A stretch of 49,890 nt of DNA, taken from positions 1,283 through 51,172 of the forward strand of contig DAZE01000004.1 in NCBI GenBank assembly GCA_002507175.1, read 5' to 3'. Under the pieces are notes generated by a model, which worked only from the letters and a program-made list of their open reading frames with translations, did not search any database and had not been told where the DNA came from. Below are positions 1 to 7,992 of the stretch, in pieces. This DNA comes from Euryarchaeota archaeon UBA558 (GTDB lineage Archaea > Thermoplasmatota > Poseidoniia > Poseidoniales > Thalassarchaeaceae). Position numbers and translations under genes: made by a program. Position 1 is the first letter of the stretch, and the number at the start of each line of letters is the position of its first letter.

Positions 1-109
1 TTTTTGGTTGTAAAACAGATAAATCTTGTTTATATAGAACAATTCTAGAATTAGTTCAGTTGCACATAAAAACTCTCTTCAAAATTATAAATAAATTGAC
101 AGAAAGAAA
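1..109 (+). promoter_or_regulatory. AT-rich leader with possible TATA box
   Basis: This stretch is much richer in A and T than the rest of the window. A TATA-like TTTATATAG lies at about 29-37 and a second AT run (TTATAAATAA) at about 85-94, before the methyltransferase ATG at 110. An archaeal TATA box sits about 25 nt before the transcription start, so 29-37 would give a leader of roughly 50 nt, whereas the second run would be nearly leaderless. No gene is visible here. The assignment rests on base composition and motif likeness only. Confidence 0.35.
59..70 (+). repeat. 12-bp direct repeat, left copy
   Basis: GTTGCACATAAA occurs here and again at 1216-1227, just after the methyltransferase gene; both copies are followed within a few bases by a CTCTT-containing pyrimidine stretch. 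The pair brackets the gene. It may be a trace of element insertion, a shared promoter-like element, or chance. Confidence 0.35.
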
Positions 110-1180
110 ATGAATGTGTACGTGGACGGGGGTCATAGGCCGCTTGGGCAAATGCTCACGAACACTAGATTGAAGCGTACCACGCAAATTGATGTGATCA
201 AGACAGGTCTCGGTGCATACCACACTACAGGCTCTTGTTGGCTGAATTCGATAGTTTCCGAATTCATAGTTTCAACCAACCTCCGCGCTGCATTGGACCC
301 TTTCGCTGGGAAGGGCGACATGCTGAATTTGGTAGGGTCAGAGCTATCCATGCAGAAATCTGGCTATGACATCGACGAGGGCGCTGGCTGGGGGGTAAAT
401 GATAGCCTGGTCTCAATACCCAGGAGTTCGGGGTCGATCTGCATCACCAACCCGCCATTTTTGGCGAAGTACAGCGCAAGGCGGAAGTCCATCTGGCCAA
501 TGGTTGGTGGATACTACGAGAGGTACGGCAGGAATGACCTCTACGAGATCGCACTGGATAGGTGCCTTGACTCATTCGGACATGTTGTTGCGATATTGCC
601 TGAGACCTTCCTGCATTCGGCCTACTCCAAGGACCGTTGCGAGAGGATCGTGGTACTGGAGGAGAATCCCTTCAATGACACGACTTTTCCCGTGTGCGTC
701 ACTTGCTGGTCGCCTGCCACTGGTCAAGATCCCGACATCTACGTTGGAGAAGACAAGGTCGCCCAGTACTCCGACATCGTTCGTCTCAGAAGGAGCGTTG
801 GCCGAAGCGGCAGGGTCGTGTTCAACCACCCTAAAGGGAACATAGGACTTAGGGCGGTAGACGGTACCAAGGAAGGGGATAGGGTCGGATTTTTCCCAGG
901 AAATGTGTTCGACTATCCCCGCTCTAGGATCAAAACCTCATCGAGGCTGATGACATACATCATGGTGGGAGAACTCAACAATGAAAAGGCTATACAAGAA
1001 TTCTGCGATGCCTCAAATGAGATTCTGGAGAAGTATCGCGACGAAACCAGCGACACCATATTATCCGGTTTCAAGGGAAACAACCGGCTCGGGAAAAGGA
1101 GGAGGAGGCTGGATTACGGATTAGCAAGAAAAGTGGTGACTGAGGCTTTGGAGGCCATGGGCAGCATTCCGGCCAGTTAG
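110..1180 (+). CDS. DNA (adenine-N6 or cytosine-N4) methyltransferase, orphan
   Basis: A 356-residue protein with the two hallmark motifs of amino-methylating DNA methyltransferases: an S-adenosylmethionine-binding motif DPFAGKGD (about residues 63-70) and the catalytic NPPF (114-117). Motif I comes before motif IV and about 240 residues follow, which would hold the target recognition part; this order fits the gamma-like class. A basic stretch (KRRRR) lies near the C terminus. No restriction endonuclease gene is seen beside it, although the left side is cut by the window edge, so it may be a solitary epigenetic or phage/element-derived enzyme. The AT-rich leader and the flanking direct repeat make lateral acquisition possible. 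Family is clear; the modified base and target sequence cannot be read from the sequence. Confidence 0.8.
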   Translation: MNVYVDGGHRPLGQMLTNTRLKRTTQIDVIKTGLGAYHTTGSCWLNSIVSEFIVSTNLRAALDPFAGKGDMLNLVGSELSMQKSGYDIDEGAGWGVNDSLVSIPRSSGSICITNPPFLAKYSARRKSIWPMVGGYYERYGRNDLYEIALDRCLDSFGHVVAILPETFLHSAYSKDRCERIVVLEENPFNDTTFPVCVTCWSPATGQDPDIYVGEDKVAQYSDIVRLRRSVGRSGRVVFNHPKGNIGLRAVDGTKEGDRVGFFPGNVFDYPRSRIKTSSRLMTYIMVGELNNEKAIQEFCDASNEILEKYRDETSDTILSGFKGNNRLGKRRRRLDYGLARKVVTEALEAMGSIPAS

Positions 1181-1215
1181 TGGACTCTTGGAGGGAGTTT
1201 GACTCCTAGCCCTGT

Positions 1216-1227
1216 GTTGCACATAAA
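1216..1227 (+). repeat. 12-bp direct repeat, right copy
   Basis: Second copy of GTTGCACATAAA, 36 nt after the methyltransferase stop codon. See the left copy at 59-70. The remainder of the 179-nt gap 1181-1359 holds the promoter and operator of the next operon. Confidence 0.35.
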
Positions 1228-1283
1228 TTTCTCTTACGATCTGGGATTAACATTCTTTCTACCAGCAAGTTGGTCGACGAGTG

Positions 1284-1290
1284 TAATATA
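1284..1290 (+). promoter_or_regulatory. Putative TATA box of the heme-uptake operon
   Basis: TAATATA at 1284-1290 lies about 19 nt before the palindrome at 1309-1326. With the usual archaeal spacing of about 25 nt, transcription would start inside the palindrome, so a protein bound there would block initiation. Position and composition are the only evidence. Confidence 0.4.
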
Positions 1291-1308
1291 CGTGCGCGCA
1301 GTGTATAG

Positions 1309-1326
1309 GTTTAGGGAACCCTAAAC
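1309..1326. promoter_or_regulatory. Palindromic operator, TTTAGG-N4-CCTAAA type (site 1)
   Basis: GTTTAGGGAACCCTAAAC is an 18-bp inverted repeat with a 2-nt AA centre, 34 bp before the ATG of the first gene of the heme-uptake operon. Its 16-bp core has the same arms and spacing as the site at 10341-10356, before the M28-ZIP transporter gene. The TTAGG/CCTAA half-sites resemble operators of DtxR/IdeR-family metal repressors, and both controlled units handle metal or heme, so an iron- or metal-dependent repressor is the likely reader. No regulator gene is in the window. The palindrome is seen directly; its reader is inferred. Confidence 0.65.
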
Positions 1327-1359
1327 TTTAGAAGACCTCGGAACTACAGCACTCCAGCC

Positions 1360-3684
1360 ATGGGACAACCGGGAGCGACCAGAGTGGTCATAGCCCTCAT
1401 CATAGCGTCGCTATTCTCAGGATATTCTCATGCCCAAACCGGTCAACAGGAGTCGTTTACTCTGTCCGGCAACGTCTACGCGTCCGAGGGAGAATTGGCT
1501 GGCTCCACCTCAGTCAAGGTCTCGTCGATGGACTCGGTTTGGTCCGAAGGGGGGTCCTACTCCATCTCGGGCATCGATGGTGGCGAGGTGACGGCACGAG
1601 CTTACTTCATGAATGACGGGCACACGGTGGTTTACAGGAAGGTGATCATCGAGTCCGACATGAGCCTAGATTGGTATAAGGACAAGAACTGGGCCACCTT
1701 CGACCTTCACGAGGATAGTGCTGCATCGCCTCAATCAATACGGATGGAGGAGGGTCAGGAGGCAACATACCAGCCATCAACGCTAGGTGAGTTTGGACCC
1801 CTCGACATCGGAATCTACTACACCATGACTGCGGACTACGAGGATGACCAATCAGAGCAGATTGTCCACTTCAGGATGGAGGCTGGATCATCCTCGGACC
1901 CGGCCCCGAATCATTTCACATTCAACCATGGCCATAACAGCATATTTGGGTTCCTGACAGACTCTGAAGGCGCAGCATTGGCAGATGTCGTCGTGGGTGT
2001 AGGAGAAGCGAACACGGTAACGAACGATGATGGTTTTTACTTGCTTCAAAATCTCTTGATTGGGTCAAGCGTGACCCTCAATGCCTCATACTGGGGCAAC
2101 CAAATAATCGAGCCCCTCACATTGGAGGTCCCCACGGGCGAGGGCTGGCTCAACCTGACTGCTGAGATCGAGAAGAGCATCCCGGAGGTCGCAGAATTTA
2201 ATACGCAGATCATCACAACATCGATTGGTCCCACCCAGATAGAGTGGTCTGGAGGGAACTTCACTGACTACTATTCGCTCTACATGGATGGCGATCTAGT
2301 CTACAGGGGCTACAGCCACACCTATTTGTTCCTGCCACAGGTCCCGGGAAGTTTCCAATTCTCAATAGAGGCCTCTAACCCCAACGGATCGATTGCAAAT
2401 CCCCGGGAGTTGAAGGTCATAGTGCTGCCGGGCCAGGACAGCTCAGACTTATGGTCCACAGGAATGGTTTGGAACTACACATTGACTCACACGCCTTATT
2501 TCCAACAGAACAAGAGCTACACCACAATTGGCTCTGAACCAGTGGAGGATGCATTCGGCAACCCTGTCGATAGTTATCTGCTCAGGGTCACAGACACGGA
2601 GTACGAGGAGGGTGAAAAAGCATTCAAATGGGTTGATGCTGACAACCTAATGACAGTCCACACACATTGGGTTGATTCGCCGCTGGTCTCATCTTACTAC
2701 CAGGAGGGCTTTCTCGGCTGGAGGTTCACAGATTCGGAGGGGAACGCTGTGAACCCACTCGCTGCGCAGAGTGATGAGCAGCTTTTCTTACACTTCAACA
2801 GAACGAACGTAATCGGTGTGCCAGGTCACCCCAACGGCTATGACGATACCACAAACACAGTAAGGGTTGTCCATGGAGTGCAGATAACCACAATTGCTGG
2901 TGACTTTACAACCACGTACCTTGAGATCACCGATCAAAGTGATGGTGTAATCTCATGGGAGATGTGGTACAACGAGACTGTCAGGAACTGGGTCAAGGTC
3001 GTCGACAGGATACCAGGCTCTCACTCTGACATGGTAGAATGGGAGTTAACCTCATTCAACGTCCCCCTGACCCCTCAGTTCATAACGCAGGGGGACATCA
3101 AATTGACCGATGATGACTTCACCGTGGAATGGGCGGTCTTCCAGGGTGCTGAGATCTATGAACTCCGTGAAAATGGAGAGTTGATTTACACAGGAGGGGC
3201 TACTTCGTTTGAGATCAATGACAGGCCCGACGGGACATACACCTATGGCTTAACCGCCGTCATGGAAACAGGAACTGAGATAGCCGGGGACTCGGTGAGC
3301 TTGCAGGTCTCATTCGTGCTAGAGCCCCCGGTGTTCGAAACAGATCCGCTCTCCGTTGATTTTGGGCCTACGATGGTGAGGTGGGCTCCTGTCGAGGATG
3401 CCTATCACTACTCAGTGATCGTGATTGACTCGAATGGCAATATGGAGGTCGCCTATGAGGGCCCCTCGACCGAGGCCCAACTAGACTTGCGCCACCCAGG
3501 GATCAACAGAATCAGGGTAATGGCTACGATGGCCGATGGCACTAATTCAGATTATTCCGATTCAATATTCATCACAGTAAGCGATACGCAGCAAACGGAA
3601 TCCACACCCATCGCGTCCATGGTCATCGCATTGGGCCTGATGCTATTCACAGCTGCTGTAATCTGGAGGAGGGCCGTGAGATGA
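1360..3684 (+). CDS. Large secreted, membrane-anchored surface protein of heme operon
   Basis: A 774-residue exported protein: hydrophobic signal segment (about residues 8-22, possible cleavage after SHA) and one C-terminal membrane helix (about 750-768) followed by RRAVR, so most of it lies outside the cell. Two stretches (about 32-95 and 194-265) look like carboxypeptidase-regulatory or Ig-like beta-sandwich repeats, and segments near 275-355 and 570-745 look like fibronectin/Ig-type modules. A small His cluster (H185, H190, H192) precedes the second module. It is the first gene behind the palindromic operator and its stop overlaps the start of the binding-protein gene by 4 bp (ATGA), so it is translated with the import system. 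A role in capturing heme, heme proteins or a siderophore at the surface is inferred from position only; I recognise no known heme-binding domain such as NEAT. Confidence 0.7.
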   Translation: MGQPGATRVVIALIIASLFSGYSHAQTGQQESFTLSGNVYASEGELAGSTSVKVSSMDSVWSEGGSYSISGIDGGEVTARAYFMNDGHTVVYRKVIIESDMSLDWYKDKNWATFDLHEDSAASPQSIRMEEGQEATYQPSTLGEFGPLDIGIYYTMTADYEDDQSEQIVHFRMEAGSSSDPAPNHFTFNHGHNSIFGFLTDSEGAALADVVVGVGEANTVTNDDGFYLLQNLLIGSSVTLNASYWGNQIIEPLTLEVPTGEGWLNLTAEIEKSIPEVAEFNTQIITTSIGPTQIEWSGGNFTDYYSLYMDGDLVYRGYSHTYLFLPQVPGSFQFSIEASNPNGSIANPRELKVIVLPGQDSSDLWSTGMVWNYTLTHTPYFQQNKSYTTIGSEPVEDAFGNPVDSYLLRVTDTEYEEGEKAFKWVDADNLMTVHTHWVDSPLVSSYYQEGFLGWRFTDSEGNAVNPLAAQSDEQLFLHFNRTNVIGVPGHPNGYDDTTNTVRVVHGVQITTIAGDFTTTYLEITDQSDGVISWEMWYNETVRNWVKVVDRIPGSHSDMVEWELTSFNVPLTPQFITQGDIKLTDDDFTVEWAVFQGAEIYELRENGELIYTGGATSFEINDRPDGTYTYGLTAVMETGTEIAGDSVSLQVSFVLEPPVFETDPLSVDFGPTMVRWAPVEDAYHYSVIVIDSNGNMEVAYEGPSTEAQLDLRHPGINRIRVMATMADGTNSDYSDSIFITVSDTQQTESTPIASMVIALGLMLFTAAVIWRRAVR

Positions 3685-4766
3685 TCGACAGAAAGTGGTT
3701 GGCCCTCATGCAAGTCTCGGTTCTTATGATCGCCGGAGGTGCTGCTTGGGAGGTCTCGAATAGGATTGGGGATACGATCGAAGAGGGAGGGATCACTGTT
3801 GTAGATTCCAACGACAAGACGCATACTTTCCCTAAGTCACCGGAGAGGGTGGTCCTCACCAACACCTATGCTGCGACGGTTATGAGGATGCTCGGCATCA
3901 GTAACTCCGTGGTCGTAGGCGTCTCGGGCGATTTCAACGACGATTTGATGTGGCCAGAGCTATCAAAGAAGGACAGGGTCCAACAATCCGCTCATTCGGA
4001 GATAGATTTCGAATCGCTCCTGGACACCATGCCCGAGGTTTACATCGTCTTCGCGACCAACGGGATGGTCGACACAAACGCGATCCGGGACAAGCTGGAG
4101 CCAGTGGGCGTCAGCGTAGTTGCACTTGACTTCTACAAATACGACTCACTGGAGAGGGAGATCGGCGTGTTGGCGGATATTTTCGGCAAGCGATCAGAGG
4201 CCGGAGAGTTGTTTGCTGAGTTCGCGGCCTTGGAGTCTCTGGTATCTGATCGCCTCACAACCCTCAATGACGCTGACAGGCCTTCGGTGGTGATTGAACA
4301 TCACGCATCGTTGATGAGGGATCCCGTGGTGTTGACCGGCACATCACAGTGGACCGACCTCGTGCATTTGGCAGGGGGGAACAACGTGTTCTCGGAATTG
4401 CCCGGTCACACTACACATGTAGACATGGAGGCGATACTGGATGAAAACCCAGATGTCCTGATGTTCGACGGCATAGTCTTCGACATCGGTTTCAATTCGT
4501 TTGATGACGAAGGAAGGTGTGAGACTCATTTTGGTTACATTGAAGATCGGACGGGTTTTGAAAATATGGATGCCGTTGCCAATCGAAGAATGGCAATAAT
4601 GTCCGGTGAATTCGCCGGTCCGATGATGATACACGGCCTGCCAACCCTAGCCAAAATCATGCATCCAAGCCTGTTCGAGGACGTCGACGCGGAGTCAATC
4701 TTGGATGGCTATTTCTCGAAATACCACAACGTGGAAAGGATCGGGAAATTCGTCTGCACGCCGTGA
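3681..4766 (+). CDS. ABC transporter substrate-binding protein (BtuF/FepB/HmuT type)
   Basis: A 361-residue protein with a short N-terminal hydrophobic segment (about residues 5-21) that serves as signal or membrane anchor. The mature part has the layout of cluster III binding proteins: an opening strand with SPERVV, then MLG, then a first lobe ending around DTMPEVYIV, a long linker helix and a second lobe. These proteins bind iron-siderophores, cobalamin or heme and hand them to a FecCD permease. There is no lipobox cysteine at the N terminus, so anchoring would be by the uncut helix. Neighbouring flavodoxin and HugZ-type genes favour heme as ligand. The family call is firm; the ligand is inferred. 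Confidence 0.85.
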   Translation: MIDRKWLALMQVSVLMIAGGAAWEVSNRIGDTIEEGGITVVDSNDKTHTFPKSPERVVLTNTYAATVMRMLGISNSVVVGVSGDFNDDLMWPELSKKDRVQQSAHSEIDFESLLDTMPEVYIVFATNGMVDTNAIRDKLEPVGVSVVALDFYKYDSLEREIGVLADIFGKRSEAGELFAEFAALESLVSDRLTTLNDADRPSVVIEHHASLMRDPVVLTGTSQWTDLVHLAGGNNVFSELPGHTTHVDMEAILDENPDVLMFDGIVFDIGFNSFDDEGRCETHFGYIEDRTGFENMDAVANRRMAIMSGEFAGPMMIHGLPTLAKIMHPSLFEDVDAESILDGYFSKYHNVERIGKFVCTP

Positions 4767-4781
4767 TAAGGGAGGTCACCA

Positions 4782-5822
4782 ATGGATCTGATAACAAAGT
4801 CCCACATAGAGAAAACTGGGCGCCAGATCAGGCTATTGGCAGGACTTCTTTTTTTGACCCTGTCTTTCGCATTGTTCTCACTCGGGACCGGATCATCGAA
4901 TAACCTGGGGCTGGTTCCGACGATGAAAATCATCTTCGGCCTCACTGAGCCGACGGGCCTCCAATCCGACATAATCTGGAGGTTGAGGTTTCCCCGGGTT
5001 TTGATGGCGATAGTGGGTGGCGTTGCATTGGCGACTGCAGGTGCCCTCATGCAGGGATGCCTTGGGAACCCCTTGGTTTCTCCATTGACACTCGGTGTCG
5101 CATCTGGGGCTGCGCTTGGGGCAGCATTCGCAATTATCCTCGATTTCTCCTTCATACCCGAGGTCGCGATAGTCGCGAACGCCTTCCTGTTCTCATTGAT
5201 AGTAGTAGGCGTGATAATTCGCTTGGGGAGCATGAGATCTGTCTCGGCAGAATCCTACATACTCGTCGGCATTGCGATTACCTTCATCGCCGGTGCGATA
5301 GTTTCGACCATGACCTACTTCGCGAGTGACGCCCAGTTATCCCAACTCACGCATTGGTCCTTCGGTAGCCTTTCCAGGCCGACATTAACCGACTCGGCGA
5401 TCATAGGATTTTTGGTCCTCTCTTTGCTTCCCATGGGGCTCTTCTTTGCCTGGGACCTCAATGCCATGGCGCTGGGCGGTGATGACTTCGCTATTTCGAC
5501 TGGAGTAGATCCTAGAATCACTAGGAGGAACATACTAATCCTATCTGCGTTGCTGACCTCCATCATAATATCATTCACTGGCCTAATCGGTTTCGTAGGC
5601 CTTGCCGCACCACACATGAGTCGGTTGATCATCGGCAACGATTACAGGAAACTGATTCCTTGCTCGGCCGTGGCAGGCGCCCTCCTCATGCTGTTTGCCG
5701 ACACTGTGGGAAGAACCCTCTTTGCCCCAGTTGTGATACCAGTGGGGATCATGCTCTCTGTGATAGGCGGGCCGATCTTCATGTATTTGCTCATGAAGCA
5801 CAAGGGAGGCATGGGCGTATGA
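4782..5822 (+). CDS. FecCD-family ABC transporter permease
   Basis: A 346-residue polytopic membrane protein with about nine or ten hydrophobic helices and typical FecCD sequences: LRFPRVLMAIVGG near residue 68, GALMQGCLGNPLVSP around 86-100 with LGVASGAALGAA after it, and FTGLIGFVGLAAPHMSRL around 265-282, the coupling region for the ATPase. A strong ribosome-binding site, GGGAGGTCACC, stands just before the ATG. It would form the membrane channel for the ligand delivered by the preceding binding protein. Its stop overlaps the next gene's start by 4 bp. Confidence 0.92.
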   Translation: MDLITKSHIEKTGRQIRLLAGLLFLTLSFALFSLGTGSSNNLGLVPTMKIIFGLTEPTGLQSDIIWRLRFPRVLMAIVGGVALATAGALMQGCLGNPLVSPLTLGVASGAALGAAFAIILDFSFIPEVAIVANAFLFSLIVVGVIIRLGSMRSVSAESYILVGIAITFIAGAIVSTMTYFASDAQLSQLTHWSFGSLSRPTLTDSAIIGFLVLSLLPMGLFFAWDLNAMALGGDDFAISTGVDPRITRRNILILSALLTSIIISFTGLIGFVGLAAPHMSRLIIGNDYRKLIPCSAVAGALLMLFADTVGRTLFAPVVIPVGIMLSVIGGPIFMYLLMKHKGGMGV

Positions 5823-6655
5823 TGGATACTCATGAGGAGCTTATTCGGGGCGGGGATTCGTCTGTCATCCTAAAGGTTGAGAATCTGCATTTCAGATGGG
5901 GGGCCAATGAGGTCCTGAAGAACATCAACTTCGATGTCAGTGGCAATGAAATGGTTGCAATCCTCGGGAAAAACGGTGCTGGTAAGACAACCCTGATAAA
6001 ATGCCTCAACAGGATAAACCAAGTAAACGAGGGCAAGGTTACAATCGCGTCAAAAGACGTTTCCAAGATGCCCTTGTTAGACCTCTCAAAATCGATCTCA
6101 TATGTCCCACAAACCGTCAGAACAAGTTTCCCCATGGAGGTATTTGACGTGCTCATGCTGGGAAGGAGGCCTCACGTCTCTTGGAGGACATCCCCCCTCG
6201 ACAAAGACGTGGTTAGCCAGACACTACGTCAATTCGGCCTGGAGGAATTGGCCTTCAGAAGATTCGACCGCCTCTCTGGGGGAGAGAGGCAGCGAGTGGT
6301 GATAGCGAAGGCCGTGGTTCAGGACCCATCCATCTACCTCTTGGACGAGCCCACGAGTGACCTAGATCTGTGGACCCAACTTCTCACGATGGAAACCATT
6401 CGTAATATCGTTAATGATAGCCGGTCAGAGAAATCGGCCATTTTCGCAATTCACGACATCAACATCGCCGCACGTTATTCCGATAGGGTGATGCTATTGC
6501 ATGAGGGAGAGATACTAGCTGACGGCCCACCAGAGGATGTCATCACAAGGAGCAACATTGCGAAGGTGTTTGGGGTTGAATGCGACATTACGCAGGCAAC
6601 GAACGACCGGAGTATGAACGTAGTCATTGGGAAACCAATTACCAAAAGGATGTGA
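5819..6655 (+). CDS. ABC transporter ATP-binding protein (FepC/HmuV type)
   Basis: A 278-residue ATPase with Walker A GKNGAGKTT, signature LSGGERQRV, Walker B YLLDEPTSDLD and a switch His in AIHDINIA, the pattern of ATPases serving FecCD permeases. I start it at the ATG overlapping the permease stop (ATGA); a second ATG follows directly, and an open frame that continues upstream lies within the permease gene and is not needed. It powers the importer made with the two preceding genes. Iron, heme and cobalamin importers share this family; the operon favours heme. Confidence 0.92.
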   Translation: MMDTHEELIRGGDSSVILKVENLHFRWGANEVLKNINFDVSGNEMVAILGKNGAGKTTLIKCLNRINQVNEGKVTIASKDVSKMPLLDLSKSISYVPQTVRTSFPMEVFDVLMLGRRPHVSWRTSPLDKDVVSQTLRQFGLEELAFRRFDRLSGGERQRVVIAKAVVQDPSIYLLDEPTSDLDLWTQLLTMETIRNIVNDSRSEKSAIFAIHDINIAARYSDRVMLLHEGEILADGPPEDVITRSNIAKVFGVECDITQATNDRSMNVVIGKPITKRM

Positions 6656-6660
6656 GAAAA

Positions 6661-7125
6661 ATGAGTGACAAGAGCATATTGATATTGTACGGAACAGAGA
6701 CAGGGAACGCAAAGGCACTGGGAGAGGACGCCGAGATTATGGCCTCGAAGATGGGTTTCGAGGCCAAGCTCGAAGACATGGAGTACTTCGAGGCCGGGGA
6801 AATCTCCGACTACGAGAGGCTGCTAATCATTTGCAGCACATGGGGTGACGGCGAACAGCCTTACAGTGCTCAGGACCTATACGACAGTGTCTGCAGCCTA
6901 AGTGGAGGGGCGTTGCAGGGTGTCAATTTCAGCGTCCTTGCCTTGGGGGATACCTCATACGAGCTGTTTTGCGAGTCAGGCAAGGAGTGGGACAAGGTCA
7001 TAGAGGAGAAGGGCGGCACTCGAGTGAAGGACCGCGTGGATCTGGACACTGACTATGACGACTACGCAGATGATTGGATCATGGACACGCTGGAGTTGAT
7101 GTTTCAGATCCCAACAGGAGAGTGA
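6661..7125 (+). CDS. Flavodoxin, probable electron donor to the heme oxygenase
   Basis: A 154-residue single-domain flavodoxin. The FMN phosphate loop is LYGTETGNA near the N terminus, the second FMN loop is CSTWGDGEQP (about residues 60-70) and the third is LALGDTSYELFC (about 95-107). The sequence resembles the flavodoxin module of diflavin reductases such as sulfite reductase and P450 reductase. It begins at ATG 6661, 5 nt after the ATPase stop; an open frame reaching farther upstream lies inside that gene. Since HugZ-type heme degradation needs single electrons, its position between importer and HugZ suggests it is the reductant. Partner reductase is not in the operon. Confidence 0.88.
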   Translation: MSDKSILILYGTETGNAKALGEDAEIMASKMGFEAKLEDMEYFEAGEISDYERLLIICSTWGDGEQPYSAQDLYDSVCSLSGGALQGVNFSVLALGDTSYELFCESGKEWDKVIEEKGGTRVKDRVDLDTDYDDYADDWIMDTLELMFQIPTGE

Positions 7126-7129
7126 GAAG

Positions 7130-7960
7130 ATGTCCGAGGATAAGGGGGCAGATGGCGGAATTCCAAGGCACTTACCCCCCAAGGGATCGGATACTCGTAG
7201 TCAGGAGCTCCTCTACGACCCGAACATACCCACTCCCAGCCACTCGGAGCATGCAAGGACCATGGTTAGCAAGATAGGGACTGGTACACTCTGCACGCTA
7301 TCCAGCGAGCCCGAAGGATATCCATATGGGTCCTTCGTCACGTATGCCATCCACGATGGCAATCCGATATTCCTCATCAGCGGGCTGGCCGAGCATACAA
7401 AGAATCTGCAGAATTTCCCACAATCATCGCTGCTCGTCGCAGAAGCCGGGGAGGGGAATCCCCTTGCGCTCGGTAGGACCACTCTGATCGGAGATTGTGA
7501 AAGAATGTCCGATGAAGAACGAGAAAGTGCCAAACAGGTCTTCCTCGCTTCCCACCCGGACGCTACCTTCTACGTGGATTTCAAAGATTTCTACTTCTAC
7601 AAGTTGATTGTCCAGTCAGCCAGGTACATAGGTGGATTCGGCAGGATGTCATGGATCGGGGGGGACGATTGGATGGCCGCGGAGCCCGACCCCCTCGCAA
7701 ACGCTGCAGCTGACATCATAGAACACATGAACGATGACCACAGGGACGCGATGATCGAGTGTTGCAAGAAACTCTCGAAGGCCACGGACACGAGTGACGC
7801 CACCATGACAGGTATCGACAGGTATGGGTTCGAGATGTCGGCAATGACGGAGCAGGGGCCAAGGCCAATAAGACTGGCTTTCAAAGATCAGGCGCACACT
7901 TCCGAGGATGCGAGAATGGAGATAATCGCACTTGTTAAGAAGGCGAGATCCCAGAAATGA
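7130..7960 (+). CDS. hugZ: HugZ/HutZ-type heme-degrading enzyme
   Basis: A 276-residue protein with two parts: an N-terminal FMN-binding split-barrel (pyridoxamine-phosphate-oxidase-like, about residues 40-180) and a C-terminal DUF2470 domain (about 185-274) containing HMNDDHRDAM and DRYGFEM. The sequence ARYIGGFGRMSW at the junction matches the RYVGGFG signature of HugZ heme oxygenases. These enzymes open the heme ring to release iron using O2 and electrons, despite the FMN-like fold. The start ATG lies 4 nt after the flavodoxin stop with GGAG before it. Being last in an uptake operon, it would liberate iron from imported heme in the cytoplasm. A plain FMN-binding oxidoreductase is the alternative, but the DUF2470 fusion and context speak for HugZ. 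Confidence 0.85.
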   Translation: MSEDKGADGGIPRHLPPKGSDTRSQELLYDPNIPTPSHSEHARTMVSKIGTGTLCTLSSEPEGYPYGSFVTYAIHDGNPIFLISGLAEHTKNLQNFPQSSLLVAEAGEGNPLALGRTTLIGDCERMSDEERESAKQVFLASHPDATFYVDFKDFYFYKLIVQSARYIGGFGRMSWIGGDDWMAAEPDPLANAAADIIEHMNDDHRDAMIECCKKLSKATDTSDATMTGIDRYGFEMSAMTEQGPRPIRLAFKDQAHTSEDARMEIIALVKKARSQK

Positions 7961-7992
7961 TGCTTGCCGAAACCTTTCGAACGGCCTTCCAA

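Noticed and set aside
1181..1210. GGAGG...CTCC inverted repeat after the methyltransferase as a terminator
   Set aside because: The stem is only about four base pairs and is not followed by a T run.
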